A stretch of DNA of 64,000 nt, from contig NZ_SHKX01000010.1 in NCBI RefSeq assembly GCF_004217445.1, positions 1 to 64,000 of the forward strand. Reading direction: 5' to 3'. This stretch comes from Fluviicoccus keumensis. Lineage in GTDB: Bacteria > Pseudomonadota > Gammaproteobacteria > Pseudomonadales > Moraxellaceae. The stretch's first letter is position 1, and every line of letters starts with the position of its first letter. Shown here piece by piece: positions 35,372-44,342 of the stretch. Position numbers and translations under genes: made by a program. Under the pieces are notes generated by a model, which did no database searches, had not been told where the DNA came from, and was given only the letters and a program-made list of their open reading frames with translations.

Positions 35372-36663
35372 CAGTTGTATTTCCGGAACACCGGCTTCAC
35401 TGCCGGGCCTTGCAGGTACTTGTCGACCCCTTCGCGCAAGGCGGCGGCATACACCGGCAAGCTGGCCTCCAGCGCCGTACGGGTCCGGTCGAGGGACTGT
35501 TCGTCATGCCGGTACGCCAGTGCGATCCACGGCATCATCACGCCATGACGGATCATTTCCTGGAGGAACAGCGTACGCAGCGCCGGATCAGGCTTGCCGT
35601 CCGCGCCGAGGGTCATGAAGTACGGAGAGCAGGCGTAACCGCCCACCTTGAAGCTGTCCGCCACGCCCGCGTCACGCGCGACCCGGGCCATCAGGTCCAT
35701 GAGGGACTGGCCGTAGGTCCAGAGATGTTCGACCACCCGCTCCCGGCGCATGAAATCCAGCGCCGCGACAAAGGCCCCGAGACTGCTCATTTCCGCGCCG
35801 TGGGTACTGGACATCAGGAACACGCGTTCGGTGCCGGTTTTGTCGATGCCGCCCAGTTCCATGATGTCGCGCTTGCCCGCCACGCAGGCCACCGAGAAGC
35901 CGTTGGCCATCGCCTTGCCGAAGGTGCTGAGGTCCGGCTCCAGACCGTAGTAGTGCTGTGCACCCTGCAGGTGCCAGCGGAAACCGGTGATCATCTCGTC
36001 CAGGATGAACACCGCGCCATGACGGCGGCAGAGGGCCTGAACGCCCGGCAGGAAGCCTTCGGCTGGCGGCTCGGTGGTCGCGGCCTCCATCACCACACAG
36101 GCGATCTGCCCGGGATACCGGTCGAACAGGCGCTCCAGCGAGGCCAGATCGTTGTAATGGAAGGTCGTCGTCCCCGCCTGGACGGACTCCGGAATCCCCC
36201 GGGTCAGCACGGTGGAGCCGATGAACCAGTCGTCATAGGAAAAAAACGGGTGCTCCTGGCAGCGCACCGCCAGCTCGCGGCCGGTATAGGCGCGCGCCAG
36301 CTTGACCGCCGCCGACACCGCCGAGGAGCCGTTCTTGGCGAACTTGACCATGTCGGCGTTCGGCACGGCTTCCAGGAAAGCCTCCGCCGCCTCCAGCTCG
36401 ATCAGGGACGGCCGGGTCAGGTTGTTCCCCAGGCGGATCTGGGCGATGGCCGCCTCGTCGATCGCGTCTTCCGCATAGCCGATGGTGACCGCGCGCAACG
36501 CCATGCCGTAATCCAGGAAGCGGTTGCCTTCCGGGTCGAAGACCTCCACGCCCTTCCCGCCCTTGAGGATGGGCGGCGCATTGACCGGAAACTGGTCATG
36601 CCCGCGGGAGTAGGTGTGCGCTCCGCCGGGAATGGCGTCCAGCAGACGGCGTTGGTAGTTCAT
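35371..36663 (-). CDS. class III aminotransferase (glutamate-1-semialdehyde aminomutase-like)
   Basis: 430 residues, HemL-like fold with IPGGAHTYSRGHDQFP at the start, the PLP-binding D222-E223 (FILDEMITGFRW) and Schiff-base K250 (LSTFGKAMANGF). Sequence context says it is not the haem enzyme: it sits in a glycan operon and lacks haem neighbours. HemL-like proteins with SpsF-type nucleotidyltransferases recur in glycan loci and probably aminate a keto sugar or keto acid. It overlaps the cytidylyltransferase gene by 4 bp. Confidence 0.85.
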   Translation of the reverse strand: MNYQRRLLDAIPGGAHTYSRGHDQFPVNAPPILKGGKGVEVFDPEGNRFLDYGMALRAVTIGYAEDAIDEAAIAQIRLGNNLTRPSLIELEAAEAFLEAVPNADMVKFAKNGSSAVSAAVKLARAYTGRELAVRCQEHPFFSYDDWFIGSTVLTRGIPESVQAGTTTFHYNDLASLERLFDRYPGQIACVVMEAATTEPPAEGFLPGVQALCRRHGAVFILDEMITGFRWHLQGAQHYYGLEPDLSTFGKAMANGFSVACVAGKRDIMELGGIDKTGTERVFLMSSTHGAEMSSLGAFVAALDFMRRERVVEHLWTYGQSLMDLMARVARDAGVADSFKVGGYACSPYFMTLGADGKPDPALRTLFLQEMIRHGVMMPWIALAYRHDEQSLDRTRTALEASLPVYAAALREGVDKYLQGPAVKPVFRKYN

Positions 36664-37427
36664 GGGGCCTCCGGGCGTGTCGCCTTGGCTTTCTCTTGGT
36701 GAAAGTTTTCCCAGTAGCGTTCATGCACGCTCTGGTTGAGCCGGGTCAGGCCGTCCGCCTTGACACGCTCGACGATATGACGGTCGGTCGCGGTGTCCAG
36801 GGAGCCCTCGGCCTGCAAACGGCTGATGATTTCGGTGAAGAAACGGCTGTCTTCCGGATAGTCGAGGGTTAAGCGGCATTCGTCCGCCGGCACGCCGACA
36901 TCCAGCGCGATGTCATGCCAGGCATCGGCAGGAAAAATCGATCCCCATCCCGTTTCGCACATCCCGTCGGGATCAGCGGGGGCGCAGGCGCGGATCAATC
37001 GGCCGCTGTAGCCCATGGCGTTCATGCCGAACGGCAAGCCCTGGGTGCGCACGAGTTCGCGGCCCTCACGCAAGGCCAGACCGACAGCACGCACCGCTTC
37101 GGGAGAACACAGGATGTCGTCGCCATCCACCGCAATGATGCCGTCCAGCCCCAAGGCCTCCGCCGCCTGGGCGTGACGCAGCGGGATATTGTGGAGACTG
37201 CCGTAGAACACACTGACATGCTCGCACACGAACTGTTCGAAATCGCGGTTTTCCGGTTCGTCGCTGGTCACGATGACCACCGGCACGACCTGCCCGTCCG
37301 GCCAGCGGATCGCCAGCAGGCGACGCAGCAGGCAAGACAGGAAACTGAGTTCGCCGACACGGATCAGATGTTTGCGCGGCAGGCGGGACGAGCCCAGCCG
37401 CGCCGTGACGAGGATTGCCTGCTTCAT
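36660..37427 (-). CDS. SpsF/KdsB-like cytidylyltransferase
   Basis: 255-residue GT-A-type nucleotidyltransferase beginning MKQAILVTARLGSSRLPRKH, the SpsF/NTP-transferase phosphate loop. DGIIAVDGDDILCSPEAVRA carries the metal-binding acidic pair. It probably makes the CMP-activated form of the ulosonic acid. It lacks the RGGSKG(I/L)PRKN form typical of NeuA/LegF, which is unusual for a classical sialic/legionaminic pathway. No second CMP-sugar synthetase was found in the locus. Confidence 0.78.
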   Translation of the reverse strand: MKQAILVTARLGSSRLPRKHLIRVGELSFLSCLLRRLLAIRWPDGQVVPVVIVTSDEPENRDFEQFVCEHVSVFYGSLHNIPLRHAQAAEALGLDGIIAVDGDDILCSPEAVRAVGLALREGRELVRTQGLPFGMNAMGYSGRLIRACAPADPDGMCETGWGSIFPADAWHDIALDVGVPADECRLTLDYPEDSRFFTEIISRLQAEGSLDTATDRHIVERVKADGLTRLNQSVHERYWENFHQEKAKATRPEAP

Positions 37428-38440
37428 GACGGCAGGACCTCGACAGAGCGGTTGGCCGAGGCGCGCTCGGCCGCGTAGAGCACGCCGAGGATACGATGAT
37501 CGTCGCCGAGGGCGTTCGGGAACGGCGCAAGACCATCCACGGCATCGCAGAAGGCGCGGATCTCGTCGATGTACATCTGCTCGCCGATATTGGCGTTATA
37601 GCCCGCCTCGGCCTTGCCCAGATCGTATTCGATCTTCGACCATTCAGCCGTGGCGGCGTCATACAGCCGGATGCAGCCCTCGTTCCAGTCCCAGACCAGC
37701 TGGCCGGTCTCGCCATTGACCAGCAGGCGGCGGGTCGCGACCCGCGAGACCACATCCACCGTCAGTTGCAGCGGGAACGCGCCCATGTCCAGCATCAACG
37801 CATAGGTATCGTCGATGGTTTCCGCACCGGGAATCTCGATGGTTTTGCGTACCTGCGCGCTGACGGTGCGCGGCCAGTCGAACACCGTCACCAGCCAGGT
37901 CAGCTCGAAGGGGACAATCTCCCGGGCGCCGCCGGTATCACGGTTGGAGACGTAGTAATCGGAAACCGCCTCGTAGGTATGCCAGTCCGGCAGGTACTGG
38001 CCGGAATGCATGCTGACCGACGACAGGCGGCCCAGGCGGCCTCCGGCGACAATGTCGCGGATCTGGCGGATGGCCGGGTGGAAACAGAGCGTGGCCGACG
38101 GGGCGATCAGTGCCCCCGCCTCCTCGCGCGCCAACAGGGACGCCATGCCGGTATCAACCACACTGGCCTCCACGAAGGACGGAATCCCCGCCGACGCCGC
38201 GCGCTCCAGATAGACATGGTGAAGGTCCGGCGGCACGCTGATTATCCAGGCTTGCGGGCCGCTCACGGCGGCGGCGTCCAGGCTGGCGTGCACCGGCACC
38301 TGATAGCGGGCAGCGGCCTCGGCGCAACGATCCTCGCGCGGGTCCACGCCGACGATGGCGGTCATGCCCAGCGCCTGAAGGCAGCGGATGCGGCGCTTGC
38401 CCATCGACCCCAACCCGATCACCACAAAAGTACGGCTCAT
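37424..38440 (-). CDS. Gfo/Idh/MocA-family oxidoreductase
   Basis: 338 residues: NAD(P)-binding GLGSMGKRRIRCLQALG at 9-25 and the C-terminal alpha/beta substrate domain (ATLCFHPAIRQIRDIV; SDYYVSNRDTGGAREIVPFE). The EKP motif is altered to FVEASV. These enzymes oxidise or reduce sugar hydroxyls; in nonulosonic loci homologues accompany the SpsF-like and HemL-like genes, so it may supply the keto group that the class III aminotransferase uses. 4-bp overlap with the downstream gene. Confidence 0.83.
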   Translation of the reverse strand: MSRTFVVIGLGSMGKRRIRCLQALGMTAIVGVDPREDRCAEAAARYQVPVHASLDAAAVSGPQAWIISVPPDLHHVYLERAASAGIPSFVEASVVDTGMASLLAREEAGALIAPSATLCFHPAIRQIRDIVAGGRLGRLSSVSMHSGQYLPDWHTYEAVSDYYVSNRDTGGAREIVPFELTWLVTVFDWPRTVSAQVRKTIEIPGAETIDDTYALMLDMGAFPLQLTVDVVSRVATRRLLVNGETGQLVWDWNEGCIRLYDAATAEWSKIEYDLGKAEAGYNANIGEQMYIDEIRAFCDAVDGLAPFPNALGDDHRILGVLYAAERASANRSVEVLPS

Positions 38441-38444
38441 GCTG

Positions 38445-39689
38445 TCAGCCTCGACATTCGTTGAATAAGGATTCGATCACCGCCGCCACGTTCGGCGTCG
38501 CGTGACCGGGCGCCGGCAGACCGCCGCCGGGCGCAGCCGCTGACGGGACGGACAATGCGGCCATGACAGCCGCCTCCAGGTCCTCCACGCGGCCAATGCC
38601 CCGGGCAATGCCCATGGGGACATACGGCACGTCCGGCGTGGACGCGGACAGCTCGACGGCAATCACCGGCTTGGCCAGCAGCGCCGCCTCCAGCCCGACC
38701 GTGGAGGACATCACCACCACGACATCCGCCGCCTTCAGCAGCACCGCCAGATCATCCTGACGGCTGCTGTAGGCCGCCCGTTCCGGCAGCGGCGTCAGGG
38801 CGACCTGCTCGCTGGGATGATGACGGATCACCACGAACCAGTCCGGATGCCGGCCCAACGCGTCCAGCAGTGCACGGTCAATTTGGCGCGGCACCTCCGG
38901 GTAACCCTGCCGCCCCGAAAAGGGGTGGATCGCCGGTTCGTCCTGCGAGGCCCACACCACCAGCTTGCGTCCGGCCAGCCCTTTCTCCGCTCGCCACGCC
39001 GCGGCCCGTTCCGTCAGGGAGGCATCACCCAGCCGGTCAAAGGCCGGATTTCCGGTCACCACGATCTCACCCCCGACGCGTCCGCAAGCTACCAGCCGCT
39101 CGCGCACAAACGGTGACAGCACACACACCCTCGAGGCATAACCGGGACGACCGATCCAAGCGCTTTCCTGGGTCGCGAACAGGTCGACCATGCACACCGA
39201 CGGGATCCCGCACTCTCCCGCCACCTCGATCGCTGCGCGTTCCGCACGGGGAGAATTGGTGGCAACCACCACATCCGGCCGCCAGCGGTCCATCAGACGG
39301 CGCATCGGGCCTCGCGGCAAGAACGCATGCCTGCCCTGCCGCGCGTATTCGGCGCGCGCTGCCGCCTCGCCGCCGCAACGCTCCGCCAGATCGGCAAACG
39401 ACAATCCCAGATAAGCGATGGTCTCTTCCGGGGCCACGACATCCGAAGCCGCCATCTGTCCGGCCAATTCCCTTCCCCACGCCAGCGCTTCGGCATCGGC
39501 GACCGGGTCCACCAGATCGCGAAAGCCGATGACCGGCAGACCGGCCGCCTGTGCGCGCGCATAGGCGGTGGTCAAGGCCAGCACCAGCACCTCCGCCCCC
39601 GCCTCGCACATCGCCTGCGCGACCGGCAATACCATGGCGACATGACCGCCGCCGTAGCAGACAAACAGCACCCGCTTCGCTGCTGCCAT
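38445..39689 (-). CDS. GT-B fold glycosyltransferase-like protein
   Basis: 414 residues: VLFVCYGGGHVAMVLPVAQAM at the start (MurG/UGT-like N-terminal loop), DVVVATNSPRAERAAIEVAG, and a C-terminal donor region (VVVMSSTVGLEAALLAKPVI) resembling CDP-glycerol/sialyl-type transferases and UDP-GlcNAc epimerases. It is a candidate for the transferase that uses the CMP-activated ulosonic acid of this locus, by position only. It lies 4 bp before the dehydrogenase gene. Confidence 0.7.
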   Translation of the reverse strand: MAAAKRVLFVCYGGGHVAMVLPVAQAMCEAGAEVLVLALTTAYARAQAAGLPVIGFRDLVDPVADAEALAWGRELAGQMAASDVVAPEETIAYLGLSFADLAERCGGEAAARAEYARQGRHAFLPRGPMRRLMDRWRPDVVVATNSPRAERAAIEVAGECGIPSVCMVDLFATQESAWIGRPGYASRVCVLSPFVRERLVACGRVGGEIVVTGNPAFDRLGDASLTERAAAWRAEKGLAGRKLVVWASQDEPAIHPFSGRQGYPEVPRQIDRALLDALGRHPDWFVVIRHHPSEQVALTPLPERAAYSSRQDDLAVLLKAADVVVVMSSTVGLEAALLAKPVIAVELSASTPDVPYVPMGIARGIGRVEDLEAAVMAALSVPSAAAPGGGLPAPGHATPNVAAVIESLFNECRG

Positions 39690-39692
39690 GGC

Positions 39693-41465
39693 CTACGCCC
39701 CGATACCGAAACGCTGACGCCACAGATCCACGGCCATCAAGGCACGGATCTCGCGGGTGTGGTTGGCCTCGCCGCTCACATGCGCGTCCACCATGCGGCG
39801 CAAGCCGTCACGATCCGCCCAGCTGCCGCCGAAACCGGTATCCACGGCTGACTGCAGCCACGCCTTGCGCGACGACTTGAACCATTCGCCGACCGGCACC
39901 GTGAACATCTGCTTCTTGCGGTAGGCCAGGTCGTCGCCGATCAGTTCGCGCACCGCCTTCTTGAACAGATATTTGGTTTCGCCGTCCTTCAGTTTCAGCC
40001 GACCGGGCATGCGGAAAGCGAATTCCACCATACGGTAATCCAGGAACGGCGTGCGCGCCTCCAGCGACACCGCCATGCCCATGCGGTCCGGCTTGACCAG
40101 GTTGTTGCCCGGCAACAGCAGCATCATGTCGAGGTATAGCGCCTGGTTGATGCGATCCCAATGCCCCACGCGGCCAAGCAGCGGGTCGACCACCTCGCGG
40201 GCGTGATCCACAGACAACATCGGCGTCAGGCGTGGGCCGTACACCGCCTGCTTCTGCGGCAAAGTCAGCAGACCGATCGCCTTCAGGTAATCCTGCCGGA
40301 ACTCCGCCTCCGGCGCCGTGAAAGCCGACTCGCGAGCGAAGAACTGGCGGTACTTATCATAACCGGCGAACAGTTCGTCTCCGCCATCGCCGGTCAGCAC
40401 CACCTTGAGGCGCGATGCCGCCAGTTCCGCCACGCGGTAGGTCGGCATGAAAGAGACATCGCCATGCGGCTGATCGCAGTAGTACAACACCTGCGGCCAC
40501 ATATCGAGCATGTCGGCATCCACCCGGCGACTCAGGTGCGTTGTGCCGAAACGCTGCGCCGCCGCCTCGGCAAAGGGCGACTCGTCAAAGCGCGGATCGT
40601 CGAAGCCGATGCAGAAGGTCTGCAGCGGGTAGTCGAGATGACGCGCCATCAGCCCGGTGATCGTGCTGGAGTCCACGCCGCCCGACAGGAACGCGCCGAC
40701 CGGCACGTCCGAACGCAGGCGCAAACGCACGGCGTCATCGAGAATCGTCAGGAACTCCGACATCCACTCGGACTCCGGACGCTCCTCCGGCGACATGCGC
40801 GCCAGATCCCACCAGACATGATCGCGGATTTCCGACGAGGTGATTTCGAGGTAATGTCCCGGCATCACGTGGCGCACGCCCTTGAAAGCCGTATGGGGCG
40901 GCGGCACGAAATTGAAGCTGAAGAACAGGTCCAGTGCGCGGTCATCCTGTTCCGCCGGCCAGCCGGCCGCCAGGATCGACTTGATCTCGGATGCGAAGAA
41001 AGTCCGACCGTCATCCTCGGCGACAAACAGCGGTTTCACGCCCACACGGTCGCGCGCGAGGTACAGCGTCTGGCGGCGGGCATCCCAGATGGCGATGGCG
41101 AACATGCCGTTGAGCTGCGACAGGAAGCCTATGCCCTGCTGTTCGTAGAGACGCAGGATGACCTCGGTGTCCGAGTGGGTCCGGCAGGCGAACGGAGTTC
41201 CGGCCAGTCCGGCAGCCAGCTCGACGTGGTTGAAAATCTCGCCGTTCTGCACCACCACCACCTGGCCGTCATCGCTGACAAAGGGCTGGTGGCCGTGCGC
41301 CACGTCAATGATCGACAGGCGCTGGTTGCCCAGCCCGACACCGGGCTCATGGAAGATTCCCCGGTCATCCGGACCGCGATGATGCAGGCTTTCGCCCATC
41401 CGCTGAAGCAAGCCCTCTTCAAGCGGCCGCTTGCCGGCGTCGAAATAGCCGAAAATGCCGCACAT
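39693..41465 (-). CDS. asnB: glutamine-dependent asparagine synthetase-type amidotransferase
   Basis: 590 residues: N-terminal glutaminase with Cys2 exposed after Met removal (MCGIFGYFD), then the synthetase domain with the PP-loop FLSGGVDSSTITGLMARH and GDGGDELFAGYDKYRQFF. In surface-glycan loci, AsnB-like proteins amidate uronic or ulosonic acids instead of aspartate (as shown for WbpS-like proteins), and that use is likely here. One base separates it from the phosphoglycosyl transferase stop. Confidence 0.9.
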   Translation of the reverse strand: MCGIFGYFDAGKRPLEEGLLQRMGESLHHRGPDDRGIFHEPGVGLGNQRLSIIDVAHGHQPFVSDDGQVVVVQNGEIFNHVELAAGLAGTPFACRTHSDTEVILRLYEQQGIGFLSQLNGMFAIAIWDARRQTLYLARDRVGVKPLFVAEDDGRTFFASEIKSILAAGWPAEQDDRALDLFFSFNFVPPPHTAFKGVRHVMPGHYLEITSSEIRDHVWWDLARMSPEERPESEWMSEFLTILDDAVRLRLRSDVPVGAFLSGGVDSSTITGLMARHLDYPLQTFCIGFDDPRFDESPFAEAAAQRFGTTHLSRRVDADMLDMWPQVLYYCDQPHGDVSFMPTYRVAELAASRLKVVLTGDGGDELFAGYDKYRQFFARESAFTAPEAEFRQDYLKAIGLLTLPQKQAVYGPRLTPMLSVDHAREVVDPLLGRVGHWDRINQALYLDMMLLLPGNNLVKPDRMGMAVSLEARTPFLDYRMVEFAFRMPGRLKLKDGETKYLFKKAVRELIGDDLAYRKKQMFTVPVGEWFKSSRKAWLQSAVDTGFGGSWADRDGLRRMVDAHVSGEANHTREIRALMAVDLWRQRFGIGA

Positions 41466-41466
41466 G

Positions 41467-42021
41467 CTAGTTCCCTCCCCGGGTCAGCACCTGGCGGACC
41501 GTCATCAGCAATATCTTGGCATCAAGGACGAGGGAAATCTCGCGGACATAGCGCAGGTCCAGCGCCTTGCGCTGGTCCTCGGTGCCGGAGGAACGCAGGG
41601 TGGCCTGGGCCAACCCGGTAATGCCGGGCCGGACCAAATGCCGCTCGCGCCATTCGTCGTCGGTGTAGAGGCCGCGCTGCGCGGGCACATCCGGACGCGG
41701 CCCCACCAGGCTCATGTCGCCCACCAGGACATTCCACAGTTGCGGCAGCTCATCGAGGCTGGTCTTGCGGATGAGGCGGCCTACGCGAGTGATCCGGGGA
41801 TCGTTTTCCTGGGTATTGAACGGTCCGCGCGTAGCGGCGTCGGTCACCATGCTGCGGAACTTGAGAATCTGGAATTCCCGGCCGCCCAGCCCGATCCGCG
41901 TCTGGCGGAACAGCACCGGACCGGGGCTGTCCAGCCGGATCGCCGCCGCGACCAGCAACAGCACCGGCGAAAGCACCGCGAGACCGGCTCCCGCCGCCAG
42001 ACCATCAAGGAGTCGTTTCAT
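41467..42021 (-). CDS. monotopic phosphoglycosyl transferase (PglC/WbaP catalytic type)
   Basis: 184 residues, the minimal PglC size: a reentrant N-terminal membrane helix (about 8-28, with the helix-breaking SPVL), then RQTRIGLGGREFQILKFRSM, the catalytic Asp-Glu dyad in TSLDELPQLWNVL and SLVGPRPDVPAQ. It transfers the first sugar phosphate onto undecaprenyl phosphate and so starts repeat-unit assembly at the inner membrane. The likely substrate is the UDP-sugar made by the CapD-type dehydratase branch. 4-bp overlap with the aldolase gene. Confidence 0.9.
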   Translation of the reverse strand: MKRLLDGLAAGAGLAVLSPVLLLVAAAIRLDSPGPVLFRQTRIGLGGREFQILKFRSMVTDAATRGPFNTQENDPRITRVGRLIRKTSLDELPQLWNVLVGDMSLVGPRPDVPAQRGLYTDDEWRERHLVRPGITGLAQATLRSSGTEDQRKALDLRYVREISLVLDAKILLMTVRQVLTRGGN

Positions 42022-42845
42022 TGCGCCACCTGCTTGCCGATAATGGTCGCGACTGCCGCACGCACCGCTTCATGATTTCTTGCCAGCTCCGCAGCCGACG
42101 CGTTTCGCCAGTCGGTTTCGCACTGCCGCAACTTGGCCAGCTCACGTCCGAAATCCATATCCGCCTGAATCCCCGCGACATCATCCGCCATCCGGTGAAA
42201 GGTGCGGGAGAGGATCACGCGGGTCGAGCCCAGACGGACGTGCTCGCCCAGGACCAGTTCCGCAGGCAGCATGCCCTCGCCCACCCGCGCGATGCCGCCA
42301 AAGCCGAACGGCTTGCCCGACGGACGGATTTCCGCCGCCAGCCGATCCACCAGGCCGTCCGCCAAGGGCTCGAACATGAAGCGGCAGCCCAGTTCCATGT
42401 GCAGGTCGTTGAGGCCGATGTAGAGCTCATGGACGCACGTCAGCGCCGCGATCTCGCCAATCGCATTAGCGGAGGCCACGGTCTCGATCAGCGGGATGAT
42501 CGCCGCACGACCGGCCACGGCGGCCCCCAGCCGACGGACCTGCCCGCTGTCGCGAATCATCGGTAACATGATCAGGTCGGCTCCGGCGGCAATCACCGCC
42601 TCGACTTCTCCCGGGGATCGCTCATCCGACCACGGATTGATCCGGACCAGCAACTCCACACCCGGTGCGGCCTTGCGCACTGCCGCCACGTCGGCGATCT
42701 CATGACGGCTGATCAGCGTGTTGCGGTGGCCCTGCCGTTCGAATTTGCCTTCCTGCTCCAGATCGACAAAGATTCGGTTGACGCCTGCCTCCGCAACAAA
42801 ATGCGCCATCTCAGGCAAGTTCGTAATAAACATCAACCGGATCAC
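42018..42845 (-). CDS. HpcH/HpaI aldolase/citrate lyase-family protein
   Basis: 275 residues with the class II aldolase TIM-barrel motifs IFVDLEQEGKFERQGHRNTL, the catalytic Arg in ELLVRINPW, metal-binding Glu in IIPLIETVASANAIGEI and LYIGLNDLHMELG. Members cleave or form 2-keto-3-deoxy acids or malyl/citryl-CoA-type bonds. Within a glycan operon (4-bp overlaps on both sides) it may build a short keto-acid or hydroxyacid substituent. The function is inferred from context only. Confidence 0.85.
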   Translation of the reverse strand: MIRLMFITNLPEMAHFVAEAGVNRIFVDLEQEGKFERQGHRNTLISRHEIADVAAVRKAAPGVELLVRINPWSDERSPGEVEAVIAAGADLIMLPMIRDSGQVRRLGAAVAGRAAIIPLIETVASANAIGEIAALTCVHELYIGLNDLHMELGCRFMFEPLADGLVDRLAAEIRPSGKPFGFGGIARVGEGMLPAELVLGEHVRLGSTRVILSRTFHRMADDVAGIQADMDFGRELAKLRQCETDWRNASAAELARNHEAVRAAVATIIGKQVAQ

Positions 42846-44326
42846 TTCGAAATACTCCTAAACCGATCTCCAGCCCAGAGACGTAAGCGTGGATGCAAAC
42901 CAACAGCAACCACCGTTAGCACTATGAACTGGCAAAAGGCACCAACTAGCCCCAACCACCGGCCCAGACTGCTGGGAATCAGGAAGAAGGGCAATGACGC
43001 CAAGATCATAAAAACAAGCACTCTGATAAAATGATTATCAAAGATATCTGCCAATCCTGCCTGAGCCACCCCACCAAGCCAGAATAACTGGAGCAAAACC
43101 ATTACCCCATAGGCTGCTGTAAGTGCCACCATCAAACCTTTTGCTTCCCAAAACCAGAATCCAATCCAAGCCGCAAGTATAAAGACCATTAGTCCTGCGA
43201 GGGAATAAAACATCATGCGTCGGGTTTCATGCAGCGCAGAAAGAACAACGTTATTCAACGCATAGACTCCCTGAAAAATCAATGAAAGCATCCCAGTGAT
43301 CGTCATATCGGCGATGAGCTTTAATTGAGTCTCTGATAACTGCCCCCAGCCAAACGCAACCGATGTTAACTCTTGACCAAACGCAAAGGTTGTCAAACAA
43401 ATCATCACAGACAAACCAACAACAACGCGAGCACTACTGCGCCACAGTGAAGCCCAATCCTCTTTTTGTTGGACCAAGCGCGCCAATGGAGAAAATACCA
43501 CCACTGAGACCAGAGTGATGGCAACAGCGAGAGGCAACTCCACCAACTTAGACGCATAGTTATAAAGCGCCATTCCGCCATCGCCAGAACCGGTCGCCAT
43601 TGCACGACCAATCACGGGAACCAGGAATAGTGCAATACTAGTAAGAAGAGCATCCAGATAACGGCGGAACATGGCTACCCAGTCCATGCCGTGGGGCGGT
43701 GTCGGATTAACACAACCACGCAGGTCGAACCACAACCAAAAGCATCTCAGCAGACCAGCTGCGACCATAGCCAATGCCAGCGCGCGCAAGGGATCTCCTG
43801 CTGGCAGCCCGGTCCAGATCGCCATCACTACAACTGCGTTATAAAGCAGCGTGGAAAAGGCACTGGCGGCGAAACGCTGTAAGGCCTGTAACCAGACTGT
43901 TGTCGCTGTCGCGCATACAATCAGCGGCATTAACCAGGCTGACCAGGCCACGCCATGTGCCATGAGCTCTTGCGTAGATACACTGACCCCGGGAGCCAGT
44001 AATCGCACTACCGGCTCCGCACAAGCCGCCAGACAAATTGCCATGGCCAATGCTAACGCACCACCCCATTGCGTAACTTGCCGATGTAACACCCATGACC
44101 CCTGCTCGCCTAAACGAACAAATTCGGTCACCAACACAGTAGACAAAACCCCTCCAAAAAAAATAGTCATCAACAAATCAGGAAACGTTAACGTGAAAAT
44201 GATCGCGTCAGCCATACCTGTTGCACCGAACCGAGCTGCAACACCTAATTCACGACCAAAGCCCAGCAAGCGCCCTAGCAGAAGCCCCAAAGCTAAAAGC
44301 AATCCAGAACGTACTAACACGACCAT
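42842..44326 (-). CDS. MurJ/MviN-family lipid flippase of the glycan locus
   Basis: 494 residues with about 14 hydrophobic segments and MOP/MurJ features near the start (LLGRLLGFGRELGVAARFGAT, FFGGVLSTVLVTEFVRLGEQG). In this location it probably flips the undecaprenyl-linked glycan unit (Wzx role) rather than lipid II. GC content is visibly lower than in neighbours: 43081-43140 has 27 G/C in 60 while 42241-42300 has 44, so it was probably acquired separately. Start ATG 44326, but GTG at 44320 has better spacing to GGAG. Confidence 0.85.
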   Translation of the reverse strand: MVVLVRSGLLLALGLLLGRLLGFGRELGVAARFGATGMADAIIFTLTFPDLLMTIFFGGVLSTVLVTEFVRLGEQGSWVLHRQVTQWGGALALAMAICLAACAEPVVRLLAPGVSVSTQELMAHGVAWSAWLMPLIVCATATTVWLQALQRFAASAFSTLLYNAVVVMAIWTGLPAGDPLRALALAMVAAGLLRCFWLWFDLRGCVNPTPPHGMDWVAMFRRYLDALLTSIALFLVPVIGRAMATGSGDGGMALYNYASKLVELPLAVAITLVSVVVFSPLARLVQQKEDWASLWRSSARVVVGLSVMICLTTFAFGQELTSVAFGWGQLSETQLKLIADMTITGMLSLIFQGVYALNNVVLSALHETRRMMFYSLAGLMVFILAAWIGFWFWEAKGLMVALTAAYGVMVLLQLFWLGGVAQAGLADIFDNHFIRVLVFMILASLPFFLIPSSLGRWLGLVGAFCQFIVLTVVAVGLHPRLRLWAGDRFRSISK

Positions 44327-44342
44327 TTCTCCGCCAAATCAG

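Noticed and set aside
35371..36663. hemL (glutamate-1-semialdehyde aminomutase of haem synthesis)
   Set aside because: No haem genes nearby and overlaps with sugar genes on both sides; only fold-level resemblance.
42842..44326. Housekeeping murJ
   Set aside because: It lies within a glycan operon with 4-bp coupling and atypical GC, whereas essential murJ normally stands apart; the Wzx-like role is favoured, though not proven.
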